Shown: positions 27,039-36,565, counted from the stretch's first letter. The stretch: DNA of 64,000 nt from Flavobacterium erciyesense (GCF_018069925.1 NZ_JAGPXB010000006.1:124001-188000), one strand, 5' to 3'. Program-made: numbers and translations. The notes: generated from the letters alone by a model not told the origin.

Positions 27039-28310
27039 CTATTTATCTTTTTTAAATCCATCAAGTGTGTTCTCTGACATAGTTTCAAACAATTCAAGAC
27101 CAAAATAGGGTGCTGCCGCAATAATATGATCGAAAATGTCTGCCATTATATATTCGTAATTCTCGAATCGTTTATCATGCGAAAAAACATAAACTTCAAG
27201 CGGTACGCCATGTGCTGTCGATTGTAACTGTCTACAAAGCAAGAGCATATCCTTATTCACACCTGGATAATGAGATAAATACTCGGTAATGTATTTTCGA
27301 AAAACACCCAAATTAGTCAAGTTTCTGCCATTTATAGGAAGTGATTTATTTATGCCGTTTTGCAGATTGAATTGATCAATTTCTTGTTTACGGGTGGCAA
27401 GGTACGTGGTAATATGCTGAATTTTACTTAATTCTAAAAGATCATTATCGTCAAGAAATCGAATACTACTCGTTTTTATTAAAATATGCCTTTTAATTCG
27501 TCTTCCGTCTGAATTCAGCATGCCTCGCCAGTTTTGGAACGAATCGGAGCTTAAACTATAGGTTGGAATTGTGGTTGTGGTATTATCAAAATTTCGAACT
27601 TTTACGGTAGCTAAATTTATTTCAATTACATCACCATCAGCACCAAATTTGTCCATTGTAATCCAATCGCCAATGCGTACCATATCATTTATTGAAACCT
27701 GAACGCTTGAAACGAATCCGAGAATTGTATCCCTGAAAATTAAAATGATTACCGCAGAAACAGCTCCTAATATCGTTAACAATTCCTTCTTATCAATATC
27801 AAATAATTTAGAAACAATCAACGTGCTACCCACAACCCACAGCATAATCATGATAACTTGAATGAAGCTATCAATGGGTTTGTCGCTATAGCGTGGTTTC
27901 AGCTTTAAATAATCGCGCAAGGCATTAAAAATGGTGCGGATAATCCACAAAACCAAAACAATGATATAAATACCAACCAATTTGCCAAATACGCCCTCCC
28001 AATATTCAAATCGTTCTAAAATGACAGGTACAGACTTGTAAATAAATAAAAGCGGAATCAAATGCGCGATGTACTTGGCTGTTTTATTGGAAACCAATAA
28101 ATCGTCAAATTTCGTTTTAGTTTTTTTAGCAATGATAGCTAAAATGGTCACCAAAACTAGGCGAAAGACAACATAAATAATATATGAAATAGTACATAAA
28201 ACGATAATATTTATTACCAAACTCAAATACGAGGCGACACTACTTCCTAAACCCCATTTTCTAAAAATAGGGTAGAGGAATGTGAAGATTGCTTCTATGT
28301 ATTTAAACAT
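27039..28310 (-). CDS. MscS-family mechanosensitive ion channel (YbdG/MscM-like)
   Basis: A 423-residue inner-membrane protein with about five hydrophobic helices in residues 15-215, then the soluble beta domain: VSINDMVRIGDWITMD, DGDVIEINLATVKVRNFDN and PTYSLSSDSFQNWRGM. The last motif and the insert after it are typical of the YbdG branch of MscS, which guards against mild osmotic downshock. The C-terminal cytoplasmic domain (about 310-423) is alpha/beta. The start overlaps the stop of the DUF3817 gene by 8 bases, so the two are co-translated. Confidence 0.9.
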   Translation of the reverse strand: MFKYIEAIFTFLYPIFRKWGLGSSVASYLSLVINIIVLCTISYIIYVVFRLVLVTILAIIAKKTKTKFDDLLVSNKTAKYIAHLIPLLFIYKSVPVILERFEYWEGVFGKLVGIYIIVLVLWIIRTIFNALRDYLKLKPRYSDKPIDSFIQVIMIMLWVVGSTLIVSKLFDIDKKELLTILGAVSAVIILIFRDTILGFVSSVQVSINDMVRIGDWITMDKFGADGDVIEINLATVKVRNFDNTTTTIPTYSLSSDSFQNWRGMLNSDGRRIKRHILIKTSSIRFLDDNDLLELSKIQHITTYLATRKQEIDQFNLQNGINKSLPINGRNLTNLGVFRKYITEYLSHYPGVNKDMLLLCRQLQSTAHGVPLEVYVFSHDKRFENYEYIMADIFDHIIAAAPYFGLELFETMSENTLDGFKKDK

Positions 28311-28587
28311 TTTTTAGGTATTTTTTATCTACATAAAAAGTTCCGAAAGGGATTAAGGAGCCTAAACAGATAATTCCGAATTTTTTCCAATCCCAATTTT
28401 GTTCAAATTTCAGCATTATTGCTAATATAATGTAGCTAACAAATAGGAGACCATGTGCCATTCCTATTGGAAAAAGTAACGTTTTATAAAGAACTAAATT
28501 TGTAGGTTTTACAATTAGCATATTTGAAAACAATGCCAAATAAGAAACTCCTTCTAATAAAGCGACAATTTTGAAAATTTTAAGCAT
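28303..28587 (-). CDS. DUF3817 small membrane protein
   Basis: A 94-residue integral membrane protein with three hydrophobic segments (about 4-24, 38-60 and 70-84). The start LKIFKIVALLEGVSYLALF and the central PIGMAHGLLFV are the DUF3817 hallmarks. Function unknown. It overlaps the downstream MscS-type channel gene by 8 bases. A minus-strand TAATTTTG box at 28613-28620 lies 26 bases upstream. Confidence 0.88.
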   Translation of the reverse strand: MLKIFKIVALLEGVSYLALFSNMLIVKPTNLVLYKTLLFPIGMAHGLLFVSYIILAIMLKFEQNWDWKKFGIICLGSLIPFGTFYVDKKYLKNV

Positions 28588-28662
28588 GATATTTTCTTTA
28601 AGGTATAAAAAACAAAATTAGCTATTATCACGCAATTTTCTGTAACGGAAACCTAAAGTAAT

Positions 28663-28670
28663 TACTTTTG
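28663..28670 (+). promoter_or_regulatory. -7 box for the DUF6155 gene
   Basis: TACTTTTG matches TAnnTTTG and ends 18 bases before the ATG at 28689. No TTG is seen at the usual -33 spacing. The divergent DUF3817 gene has its own TAATTTTG box at 28613-28620 on the minus strand. Confidence 0.4.
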
Positions 28671-28688
28671 CAATCTTAAACTTTGATA

Positions 28689-29216
28689 ATGAGTAAGCGA
28701 GAGTTAAAAAAATATATTGCAACACTAGATAAAGAACAACTTGAAGAACAAATAGTCGAGTTGTATGAAAAATTTAGCGCTGTCAAAGTGTATTATGATT
28801 TTGTTTTTAATCCAAAAGAAGACACCCTTTTAAAAGAATGTAAAACTAAAATTGCCTACGAATATTTTCCTGTCAAAAAATCGGGACGTCGTAGCAGACC
28901 AAAAATGCGTCGCTCCGTAGCTCAAAAATACATCAAACACTTTCAAATTTTAGGTGTAGATCCTTTTGTGATTGCCGATGTGATGTTGTACAACATTGAA
29001 ATTGCTCAAACTTTTTCAAGCGAAAACACCATTAAAGTGGATGGCTTTTACAAAAGTATGTTCAACTCATTTGAGCAAGCGGTCGTTTTTTTAATTGCAA
29101 ATGGAATTCTAGATGATTTCAGAAATCGATTAAGAGCTATTCATGCCGAAGCCATCCGTCAAAAATGGAATAATGAAACACAATTTGAAGCAGTTTTAGA
29201 ACGATTGGAATATTAA
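28689..29216 (+). CDS. DUF6155 family protein
   Basis: A 175-residue soluble protein, mostly alpha-helical. It starts MSKRELKKYIATLDKEQLEEQI and carries VKVYYDFVFNPKEDTLL and a basic stretch KKSGRRSRPKMRRS near residue 75, patterns I associate with DUF6155. The ATG at 28689 is chosen over an in-frame TTG two codons upstream. Function unknown; the basic patch could bind nucleic acid, but this is only a guess. It is transcribed divergently from the DUF3817/MscS pair. Confidence 0.75.
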   Translation: MSKRELKKYIATLDKEQLEEQIVELYEKFSAVKVYYDFVFNPKEDTLLKECKTKIAYEYFPVKKSGRRSRPKMRRSVAQKYIKHFQILGVDPFVIADVMLYNIEIAQTFSSENTIKVDGFYKSMFNSFEQAVVFLIANGILDDFRNRLRAIHAEAIRQKWNNETQFEAVLERLEY

Positions 29217-29432
29217 TACAATAAGCCTTCATATTTTTAATATCCAACTATCAAGATTTAAAATACAATTGTAGCAGAATTCTACGTTTTAAGTAATAAA
29301 AATTGATTTTTTAAGAAATTAGATTGAATTAAGTGGCTCAATTTGAGTTAAGCGGTCCTAGTTAAATCAATTTTATTTAATCTAACGCCTATTTTTTTTC
29401 TTAATTGTGGCGTAAAAACTGTTTTTTAGGCG

Positions 29433-29440
29433 TATTTTTG
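29433..29440 (+). promoter_or_regulatory. -7 box for the DEAH helicase gene
   Basis: TATTTTTG fits TAnnTTTG, 20 bases before the helicase ATG. The nearest upstream TTG (29405-29407) is 25 bases away, slightly beyond the usual range. Confidence 0.4.
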
Positions 29441-29460
29441 CAAAAATCCAATATTTACCA

Positions 29461-31005
29461 ATGTCCCAAAACACTTTAGAAATAGAAATCGAAGACAAAA
29501 AAGAACTTTATGCGTACCAAAAAGGCGATATCGATGCCATTTTTGAACGCATAGATAATGCACCGGAAAAACATCATTTACTATACCAACTCCCAACTGG
29601 AGGTGGAAAAACTGTTGTGTTTTCAGAAATTGTAAGACGTTATTTATCACAACACGATAAAAAAGTGGTGGTGTTAACGCACCGAATCGAGTTGTGCAAG
29701 CAAACCTCAAAAATGCTAAAAGGCTTTGATGTAAAAAATAAAATCATCAACAGCAAGGTTAAAGATCTACCAGACCAAAACGAATATTCTTGTTTTGTGG
29801 CTATGGTCGAAACACTTAAAAACCGTATCAATGATGATAAATTGCATCTTGATAACATTGGTTTAGTGATTATTGATGAGGCACATTACAACTCATTCCG
29901 CAAGTTATTGAGTTCCTTCAAAAACGCATTTATATTAGGAGTGACGGCTACGCCATTAAGCTCTAATATTAAATTACCAATGCATCAAAGTTATGATGAG
30001 CTTATAGTAGGTGATACCATTAGCTCATTAATCGAAAAAGGATTCTTAGCAAAAGCAATTACTTACAGTTATGATGTGGGTTTGACCTCGTTAAAAGTAG
30101 GTATTAACGGAGATTACACCGTAAAATCATCTGATGATTTGTACACCAATATGGCCATGCAAGAAAAATTATTGCATGCCTACACTGAAAAATCTATTGG
30201 CAAAAAAACCTTGATTTTTAACAACGGTATCAACACTTCGTTATATGTATATGAAACGTTCAGAGAAGCGGGGTACGGCATCAGACACCTAGATAATACA
30301 AGTAGCAACGAAGAGCGTAAAGAAATTTTACATTGGTTCAAGCACACGCCAGATGCAATTTTAACATCAGTAGGAATTCTTACCACGGGTTTTGATGAGC
30401 CAACTGTTGAAACTATTATCTTAAATAGAGCGACTAAGTCACTTACTTTATACTACCAAATGATTGGTCGTGGATCTCGAAAATTGCCTGGCAAAGATTC
30501 CTTCACCGTAATCGATTTGGGTAACAATGCCGCACGTTTTGGCTTGTGGAGCGAGCCGGTAAACTGGCAACATATTTTTAAATCACCTGAGTTTTATCTT
30601 GAAAATTTACGTGACGATTCAGAGATTGAAATGTATTTCAAATACAGTATGCCACCTGATCTTCGCGAAAAATTCAGCAAAACAGAAGTGGTTACTTTTG
30701 ACGTAGAAGAAGAACATAAATTGATTATCAAGCAAAATTTACGCTCTAAAGAAGTTTTAGATAAGTCTCTTGACCAACACGCTGCCATGTGTGTTGACAA
30801 TACTGAAACCTTGCAAGAAGCCAAAGTACTTGGTAAATTATTAGAAGATGATATTGAATGCCGCATCAAGCGTTATGCAAAATGTTTGAGTCAGTGCAGT
30901 AAAAATTATCGCGAATGGCTCGTAGACGATTATAAAGTCAAACTCGTTTTGCTCATCGGTAAAAAATACCGCGAAAAAATCATGAACGAACCTGACGAAG
31001 ATTAA
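29461..31005 (+). CDS. Superfamily 2 DEAH-box helicase
   Basis: A 514-residue helicase of the UvrB/RecG-related SSL2-like group (type III restriction/ERCC3-like). Motif I is LPTGGGKTVVFSE near residue 45, motif II IIDEAHYNSF, motif III GVTATPLSS, motif V LTTGFDEPTV and motif VI QMIGRGSRKLPG. The C-terminal 100 residues are unassigned and may bind nucleic acid. No methylase or nuclease gene is adjacent, so it is likely a stand-alone DNA or RNA helicase of DNA repair type. The gene has its own promoter and is followed by a repeat element. Confidence 0.88.
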   Translation: MSQNTLEIEIEDKKELYAYQKGDIDAIFERIDNAPEKHHLLYQLPTGGGKTVVFSEIVRRYLSQHDKKVVVLTHRIELCKQTSKMLKGFDVKNKIINSKVKDLPDQNEYSCFVAMVETLKNRINDDKLHLDNIGLVIIDEAHYNSFRKLLSSFKNAFILGVTATPLSSNIKLPMHQSYDELIVGDTISSLIEKGFLAKAITYSYDVGLTSLKVGINGDYTVKSSDDLYTNMAMQEKLLHAYTEKSIGKKTLIFNNGINTSLYVYETFREAGYGIRHLDNTSSNEERKEILHWFKHTPDAILTSVGILTTGFDEPTVETIILNRATKSLTLYYQMIGRGSRKLPGKDSFTVIDLGNNAARFGLWSEPVNWQHIFKSPEFYLENLRDDSEIEMYFKYSMPPDLREKFSKTEVVTFDVEEEHKLIIKQNLRSKEVLDKSLDQHAAMCVDNTETLQEAKVLGKLLEDDIECRIKRYAKCLSQCSKNYREWLVDDYKVKLVLLIGKKYREKIMNEPDED

Positions 31006-31013
31006 TCTATCTG

Positions 31014-31140
31014 TTAGGAGCTATTTCCCGCTATCCGCTGTATTCCCGATAAATAAAAACTACGGCTAAAAAGCCTTGTTTTTCTAAATCGGGAGATGCC
31101 GCTACTATCGGGGCTAAAAAACGAGCAGGCAACAACTATT
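31014..31140. repeat. GC-rich palindromic intergenic element
   Basis: The spacer between the two helicase genes contains nested dyads: CCCGAT (31045-31050) with ATCGGG (31088-31093), and GGCTAAAAAGCC (31064-31075). The words GGAGCTATTTCCCGCTATCC and ATGCCGCTACTATCGGGGCT are, from memory, characteristic of a repeat dispersed in Flavobacterium genomes. Read on the other strand it contains AGCGGATAGCGGGAAATAGC, comparable to the element at 431-556. No terminator-like T-run follows on the plus strand. Confidence 0.6.
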
Positions 31141-31168
31141 TTTTTAAAACATTCAAAATCCAAAAAAC

Positions 31169-32506
31169 ATGTCAAAACAATTCTCTGATTTAGGAATTTC
31201 GGCACCACTGGTAAAAGCAATTACCGATCTGAAAATTGTTGTGCCAACAGAAATTCAGCAAAAAACAATTCCGATATTACTTTCAAATACAACTGATGTA
31301 GTGGGACTTGCACAAACTGGTACAGGAAAAACGGCTGCTTTTGGATTACCAATTTTACAATTAATAGATACTACTACAACGCACGTTCAAGCTGTAATTT
31401 TGGTGCCAACGCGCGAGTTAGGCCATCAAATTACACGAAATTTAGAAGATTTTGCCAAATACTTACCTGAATTGTCAATAGCAGCTACTTGTGGTGGAAT
31501 TCCAATTAAACCACAAATAGAACGACTTTCGCAACCTACCCACGTTGTAGTTGCAACTCCTGGAAGGCTAATTGATTTACTACAACGCAAAGCCATTGAT
31601 TTGTCTAAAACAAAATTTCTTGTGCTAGATGAAGCTGATGAAATGGTGTCCATTTTAAAAGAAAGCTTAGACGAAATTATAAGTGCCTTGCCCAAAGAGC
31701 GTCGTACTTTACTTTTTTCAGCAACCTTACCTGGCGCAATCAAACAATTGGTTCAAAACTACCTTCATAAAAATGTGCAACATATCAGTGCACAAATGGA
31801 AACTGTAGGTCATCAAGGAATTGATCACGAATATATAGTTGTGGACCCAATTGAAAAATTAGATATTTTAATGCATTTTTTAAATTCAAGAGAAGGGGAG
31901 CGCGGCATCATTTTTTGTAAAACAAAAGCCGCCGTTAATAAATTGGCTAAAAACCTAGCCATAAACCGTTTTTCCTCTGGAGCCTTACACGGAAGTTTGT
32001 CGCAAGGTATTCGAGATCGCATCATGGAGCAATTCAGAGAAGGTCATATCAATATTTTAGTGGCTACAGATTTGGCTGCAAGAGGTATCGATGTAAAAAA
32101 TTTGTCGTACGTTGTCAATTATCATTTGCCTGATGTGTACGAAGCTTATGTGCACCGTAGCGGAAGAACAGCTCGTGCTGGCGCAAAAGGATTGGCTTTG
32201 ACCGTTTTGCAAGCGGAAGAAGTAGCTGAAATTGCTGATTTCGAAAGAGAATTAGGTATTACTTTTACGCCTTTTCAAAAACCAAGTGCTTTAAGTATCG
32301 AGCAGAACAATACTTTACTATGGGCTAAACAAATTTTCAAAACCAAACCCAACCACGATGTCGACGTTGAGTTTAAAAATAAAGTAAAAACGATTTTTCA
32401 CCATTTAACAAAAGATGAATTGGTAGAAAAATTACTAGCGAATTATCTTTTGCAAAATAAAAATGAACCAGCTGAAAAAGTCATAAAAAGACAGAAAATG
32501 AAGTAA
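31169..32506 (+). CDS. DEAD-box ATP-dependent RNA helicase
   Basis: A 445-residue RNA helicase of the RhlE/CsdA-like group. The Q motif lies in the first 30 residues. Further motifs are AQTGTGKTAAFG (Walker A), PTRELGHQI, TPGRLIDLL, VLDEADEM, SATLPG, RGIDVKNLSYV and HRSGRTARAG. The tail after residue 360 is short and basic at the end (VIKRQKMK). It probably remodels structured RNA in ribosome assembly or mRNA decay. It is separated from the upstream helicase by a palindromic element and followed by a terminator. Confidence 0.93.
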   Translation: MSKQFSDLGISAPLVKAITDLKIVVPTEIQQKTIPILLSNTTDVVGLAQTGTGKTAAFGLPILQLIDTTTTHVQAVILVPTRELGHQITRNLEDFAKYLPELSIAATCGGIPIKPQIERLSQPTHVVVATPGRLIDLLQRKAIDLSKTKFLVLDEADEMVSILKESLDEIISALPKERRTLLFSATLPGAIKQLVQNYLHKNVQHISAQMETVGHQGIDHEYIVVDPIEKLDILMHFLNSREGERGIIFCKTKAAVNKLAKNLAINRFSSGALHGSLSQGIRDRIMEQFREGHINILVATDLAARGIDVKNLSYVVNYHLPDVYEAYVHRSGRTARAGAKGLALTVLQAEEVAEIADFERELGITFTPFQKPSALSIEQNNTLLWAKQIFKTKPNHDVDVEFKNKVKTIFHHLTKDELVEKLLANYLLQNKNEPAEKVIKRQKMK

Positions 32507-32525
32507 CAGATACTTCATTAAACAT

Positions 32526-32568
32526 AAAAACATCACTCGAACGTAACAGTTTTGGTGATGTTTTTTTT
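32526..32568 (+). terminator. Rho-independent terminator after the DEAD-box gene
   Basis: An 11-bp stem (AAAAACATCAC at 32526-32536 with GTGATGTTTTT at 32555-32565) is followed by further Ts. It lies 20 bases after the stop. Confidence 0.85.
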
Positions 32569-32710
32569 GATGTTAAAATTAGTACTATTTTATTCTATAA
32601 TTTGGCTTCTTAGAAAAGCTTAAATTTTATAGAAAGAGCTATAATTTTAAAATTACGTTAAACCTTTTAAAAAATCAACAGTCAAAACAACAAACCAAAA
32701 TTAAATAATC

Positions 32711-33781
32711 ATGAAGAATTTAACACCATTTGTGGTTTTATGGCTATTTTTTACATCTTGTAGCGGAGATGATAATCCAATCTCACCACAAGTACCAACA
32801 AATATGTATTTCCCACCCACAAGTTCAAACACTTGGGAAACACAGTCTAGCAATAGCTTAGGATGGAATCAAGCCGCGATAGGACCGTTGAAAGATTTTC
32901 TGACGCAGAAAAACTCCAAATCGTTTATGATTTTGGTTAATGGCCGAATCGTTATGGAAGAGTATTTTAACGGTCACAACGCAACTACTTCTTGGGAGTG
33001 GAATAGCGCTGGAAAGACTTTAGTGTCAGCAACCACAGGAATCGCACAGCAAGAAAATCTTTTAGATATAACTATGCCGGTCTCAAATTATTTAGGTAAT
33101 TCCTGGACAGCAATGCCTTTGGAGAAAGAGCGATTGATTAAAGTTACTGACTTGTTAAGCATGACATCAGGGAATGATGACACCAAACAATTTGTAATAA
33201 AATCAAATATAACCTATGTTGCTGATGCGGGTACAAGATGGGCTTACAGCAATGTTTTTCAAAAATTATTTGATGTTGTTACATCGGCAAGTAAACAAAA
33301 TTTTGAAACGTATTTTAATGCCAAACTCAAAAATAAAATAGGAATGGATGGTTTTTGGAATTACGGAACGATATTTACTGTTTATCATAGTACCACCCGA
33401 AGCATGGCTCGTTTTGGATTATTGGCCTTAAACAAAGGAAAATGGGAAAACGAAACCATTATCAACGAAACTTTTTTTAACCAAAGTATAACTCCATCGC
33501 AAGCAATTAATCCTTCTTATGGATTTTTATGGTGGTTAAACGGAAAAAATAAATACATGGTTCCGAGTGATCAAACTGTTTTTCAAGGCTTCTTAATCCC
33601 ATCAGCACCGGCAGATATGTATGCCGCGATGGGAGCCAAGGACCAACGTATTTATGTAATTCCGAGCAAAAAAATGGTAGTAATTCGAATGGGAGTAGCA
33701 TCTGATCCAGATAATACTAATTTTGCAGTATCAGGTTTTGATGAAGAGCTTTGGGAAAAAATAAACGCTGTTATTCAATAA
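32711..33781 (+). CDS. Lipoprotein serine hydrolase, beta-lactamase/PBP4-like fold
   Basis: A 356-residue class C beta-lactamase-like hydrolase. A lipoprotein signal ends in FTSC, with C17 as the lipid anchor, and is followed by an acidic SGDD spacer typical of surface-exposed Bacteroidota lipoproteins. The SxxK pair is S99/K102 in NSAGKTL, and the second motif YSN lies in WAYSNVF. A KTG-like third motif is not clear. Members act as esterases, peptidases or transpeptidases, so the substrate is open. It stands alone, convergent with the MFS gene. Confidence 0.87.
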   Translation: MKNLTPFVVLWLFFTSCSGDDNPISPQVPTNMYFPPTSSNTWETQSSNSLGWNQAAIGPLKDFLTQKNSKSFMILVNGRIVMEEYFNGHNATTSWEWNSAGKTLVSATTGIAQQENLLDITMPVSNYLGNSWTAMPLEKERLIKVTDLLSMTSGNDDTKQFVIKSNITYVADAGTRWAYSNVFQKLFDVVTSASKQNFETYFNAKLKNKIGMDGFWNYGTIFTVYHSTTRSMARFGLLALNKGKWENETIINETFFNQSITPSQAINPSYGFLWWLNGKNKYMVPSDQTVFQGFLIPSAPADMYAAMGAKDQRIYVIPSKKMVVIRMGVASDPDNTNFAVSGFDEELWEKINAVIQ

Positions 33782-33796
33782 ATAGACAGCATCAAT

Positions 33797-35041
33797 TTAA
33801 TGTACCATTACTACTTCGTTATCAGTTGAAGTTGTAATAGTATTTTTTATTTTGCGTTTTCCAATTAATAAAACAATAAGTGCCAATACTGTTGTTCCAG
33901 TGATTAGCCATACCATTGGCACAATTGAGTTGGTTACAAAAACACCAACTGCAAATGAAGCCAATGCTCCTAATCCAAGTTGAATTGCACCCATTAATGC
34001 CGAAGCACTTCCTGCATTTCGAGTGAAAGGTGCGAGGGTAAGTCCTGCGGTATTCGGATTTGATATTCCTAAACAAGCCAAAAACAGAAATAAAAGGGCA
34101 ATTGTGCTATACAGATTCAATAAATGATTTATCGCCAAAATTATAAACAACACGCTAATTCCTGTTTGTACCAATAGCGCGCCTAAAATCATTTGCTCAC
34201 TTGTAAAACGTTTTAAAAGCACAGAATTTAACTGACTCGCTCCAATAAAACTTAAGGACATAAATGCAAAAATCCAACCGTACATTTTTGCATCGACGGT
34301 ATATATTTCCATAAATAAAATAGGAGAAACAGCAACGTAAGTAAATAACCCTGAAAATGCTATTGATCCAGCAAAAGCGTAGGTATAAAACTGAGGCTCT
34401 TGTAAAATAACCCAAAAATTGGTCAAAATAGGTTTTGGTTTTAAGGATATTGTCGGATCTGGTTGGTAGGAATTTGGTAATCCAAACTGAGCTGCTAATA
34501 AAATAAAAATTCCAATCACCATCAAAATTAAAAATACAGTATGCCAACCGTAATCAGCAGTAATGTAACCACCAACGGTGGGTGCTAGCATAGGAGAGAG
34601 CCCTACGACTAACATCAACATTGAAAAAACTTTCGGAATGTCTTTCACCGGAAACAAATCACGAACCATCGACACAGAAGCTACTGTTGCAGCACAACTT
34701 CCTATGGCTTGAATGAATCGTAATCCAATAAAAGTATCAATATCCTGCACAAAAACACAACCCAATGAAGCCAAAATGTAAACTAGTAATCCAATAAACA
34801 AAGGTTTTTTTCTACCAAAACGATCCAATAAAGGACCATACAACAATTGCCCCGCCGAAATACCAATAAAATAACTTGATAATGTCATGGCTACTTTTGC
34901 AACCGTCGTCTTTAAATCTATTGCAATGCCAGCAAAACCTGGTAAATACATGTCAATTGAAAAAGGACCTAATGCTGTTAAAGCTCCCAGAATTAAAATT
35001 AATTTAGTGTAAGTTCCTTTTTTCATTGCAGTGCCATTCAT
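33797..35041 (-). CDS. Bcr/CflA-type multidrug efflux MFS transporter
   Basis: A 12-segment inner-membrane drug:H+ antiporter of about 414 residues. Diagnostic motifs are GPFSIDMYLPGF in the first helix, the antiporter motif A LLYGPLLDRFGRKKP, and FIQAIGSCAATVAS in helix 4. The ATG at 35041 is used; a TTG three codons upstream and an ATG at 35026 (MKKGTYTKL) are alternatives, and the latter is close to the usual family start. It likely exports drugs or dipeptide-like compounds. Confidence 0.9.
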   Translation of the reverse strand: MNGTAMKKGTYTKLILILGALTALGPFSIDMYLPGFAGIAIDLKTTVAKVAMTLSSYFIGISAGQLLYGPLLDRFGRKKPLFIGLLVYILASLGCVFVQDIDTFIGLRFIQAIGSCAATVASVSMVRDLFPVKDIPKVFSMLMLVVGLSPMLAPTVGGYITADYGWHTVFLILMVIGIFILLAAQFGLPNSYQPDPTISLKPKPILTNFWVILQEPQFYTYAFAGSIAFSGLFTYVAVSPILFMEIYTVDAKMYGWIFAFMSLSFIGASQLNSVLLKRFTSEQMILGALLVQTGISVLFIILAINHLLNLYSTIALLFLFLACLGISNPNTAGLTLAPFTRNAGSASALMGAIQLGLGALASFAVGVFVTNSIVPMVWLITGTTVLALIVLLIGKRKIKNTITTSTDNEVVMVH

Positions 35042-35119
35042 AAATTTCAAATTTTTGGCAAAGATACGTTTTAAGAATCCCAGAACAGAATAGGAATCGC
35101 TTAAAAAAGGTTTATGAAG

Positions 35120-35839
35120 CTAGTTTTTAATCAAAAGTAAAACACCAGATACACAAAGTAAAAAAAGCATACTGTTTTTTAGCATGGTTTCATTGATAAA
35201 GGAGTAAACTTTTTTCCCTAAGAATAATGCTATAACAAAGAAAGGCAACACATAAAGTGCATTGTAAAATTGTTGCCAAGTCAAAATCCCTTCAAAAGCA
35301 AGTACGGGAATACGCATCAAAGTGATGAGTCCCAGAACACCAAACATAGTAGCGCGAACTACTTTAACATCTGGAGTTTGATTCTTGATGATGATCAAAT
35401 ACAATGGTCCGCCGGTTGAAAATACTCCTGAAAAAAAGCCACCCAAAAATCCAAAAAAGAATTTCATCTTAGTTAATACTTTAATTTCACTTGCCGATTT
35501 TAGGCTGTTGAGCACAAATAATAATATAAAAATACCTAAAGCCTTTTTGAGAAAAATAGGCTGACCATAAGCCAAGACAAGAATCCCGATTAGTAATCCG
35601 AAAAAAGAAGAAACAAACAGCTGTTTCAGTAATTGTTTATTGATTAACCGCCATTCTTTATAAACATGAAAAGGAGTAGATAGCATGTAAAAAATAGACA
35701 AATAACCAATAGCATCAGGCAAAGGCATTACAAAAAGAAGTACGGGCAAAGCAATTAAAGCGCCTGCAAAACCCGTTACGGTTTGCACAAAGAATCCTAA
35801 ACAAATACCAATCGTGAGCCAAAAAACAGTGTAATCCAT
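35120..35839 (-). CDS. TauE/SafE family permease
   Basis: A 239-residue membrane protein with about eight hydrophobic helices. The repeat pattern GFFVQTVTGFAGALIALPVL and GGFFSGVFSTGGPLYLI, the two TauE/SafE half motifs, is clear. Family members are proposed to move sulfite, sulfoacetate or other small organic anions. It is divergent from an Lrp/AsnC regulator gene, with 106 bases between, which suggests control by that regulator and a link to amino acid or sulfur metabolism. Confidence 0.9.
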   Translation of the reverse strand: MDYTVFWLTIGICLGFFVQTVTGFAGALIALPVLLFVMPLPDAIGYLSIFYMLSTPFHVYKEWRLINKQLLKQLFVSSFFGLLIGILVLAYGQPIFLKKALGIFILLFVLNSLKSASEIKVLTKMKFFFGFLGGFFSGVFSTGGPLYLIIIKNQTPDVKVVRATMFGVLGLITLMRIPVLAFEGILTWQQFYNALYVLPFFVIALFLGKKVYSFINETMLKNSMLFLLCVSGVLLLIKN

Positions 35840-35914
35840 TTGGCAAAATTAGATTAGAAAACCGTATTTTTTAAAATAGAATCAACGGAAAAAATTATAA
35901 TTTACCTTTAAAAA

Positions 35915-35928
35915 ATGTAATTTTACAT
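35915..35928. promoter_or_regulatory. Palindromic operator candidate for the Lrp/AsnC regulator
   Basis: ATGTAATTTTACAT is a perfect inverted repeat (ATGTAA/TTACAT, 2-base centre). It lies 17 bases upstream of the regulator start, inside the divergent promoter region. Lrp/AsnC proteins bind AT-rich dyads of about this size, so autoregulation is likely. Confidence 0.45.
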
Positions 35929-35945
35929 CTTAAACCAAAAATAAA

Positions 35946-36371
35946 ATGGTAGACTCATTAGATTTAAAAATAATAGATTGTTTGAAAGTAAATGCGCGAA
36001 GTTCATTTGTAGAAATCGGAAAACAAGTTGGTCTTTCGCCGTCATCCGTGCGAGAACGTGTGCAAAAACTCGAGGAAAATGAAGTTATTACTGGATATCA
36101 AGTACAGTTGAATCCGGCTAAACTAGGTTTTGGTTTAGAGGTGTTTATCATGTACAAATTATTCAGTGGTAAACTGATGATTTTTTGTGCGGATTTGGCT
36201 TTATTCCCAGAAATTTATGAAATTCATCGTATTACGGGAACACATAACATTTTTATGAAAGTAATTCTACGAGATCAAATGCATTTACAACAATTTATTG
36301 ATAGACTTTTAGGCTATGGAGAACCAACAACACACTTAATTTTATCTGATTTAAAAGAAATTAAAATCTAA
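35946..36371 (+). CDS. Lrp/AsnC family transcriptional regulator
   Basis: A 141-residue regulator. The N-terminal helix-turn-helix (about 5-55: LKIIDCLKVNARSSFVEIGKQ, in parts LKIIDCLKVN and RSSFVEIGKQ; then LSPSSVRERVQKLEE) is followed by an RAM/AsnC effector domain ending LILSDLKEIKI. Such proteins sense amino acids and form octamers or larger rings. It is divergent from the TauE/SafE permease, which is the most likely target. Confidence 0.92.
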   Translation: MVDSLDLKIIDCLKVNARSSFVEIGKQVGLSPSSVRERVQKLEENEVITGYQVQLNPAKLGFGLEVFIMYKLFSGKLMIFCADLALFPEIYEIHRITGTHNIFMKVILRDQMHLQQFIDRLLGYGEPTTHLILSDLKEIKI

Positions 36372-36514
36372 CAAGATTTTGAAGAATAATAAGTTTTTCT
36401 AGTCGTTATTAAATGAACTATAATTTATATTATGTAAAATAGTAAACTTAACTTCTCACACTAACTATAAATAAATCTAATTATACCCTAATTAAGGAAG
36501 CCTAAATTAGGCTC

Positions 36515-36544
36515 ATAAAAAAAAGCATTGCTTACACAATGCTT
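36515..36544 (-). terminator. Rho-independent terminator of the DUF2911 gene
   Basis: On the minus strand AAGCATTG (36544-36537) pairs with CAATGCTT (36530-36523) and is followed by eight further Ts. It lies 22 bases beyond the DUF2911 stop. A second small dyad, AGCCTAAATTAGGCT at 36499-36513, lies just beyond. Confidence 0.8.
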
Positions 36545-36565
36545 CTCTATTCAATAAAAATGATT

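Noticed and set aside
29461..32506. Phage-defence island because two helicases are adjacent
   Set aside because: One is a stand-alone DEAH helicase and the other a housekeeping DEAD-box RNA helicase; no nuclease, methylase or toxin gene is near, and each seems to be its own unit.
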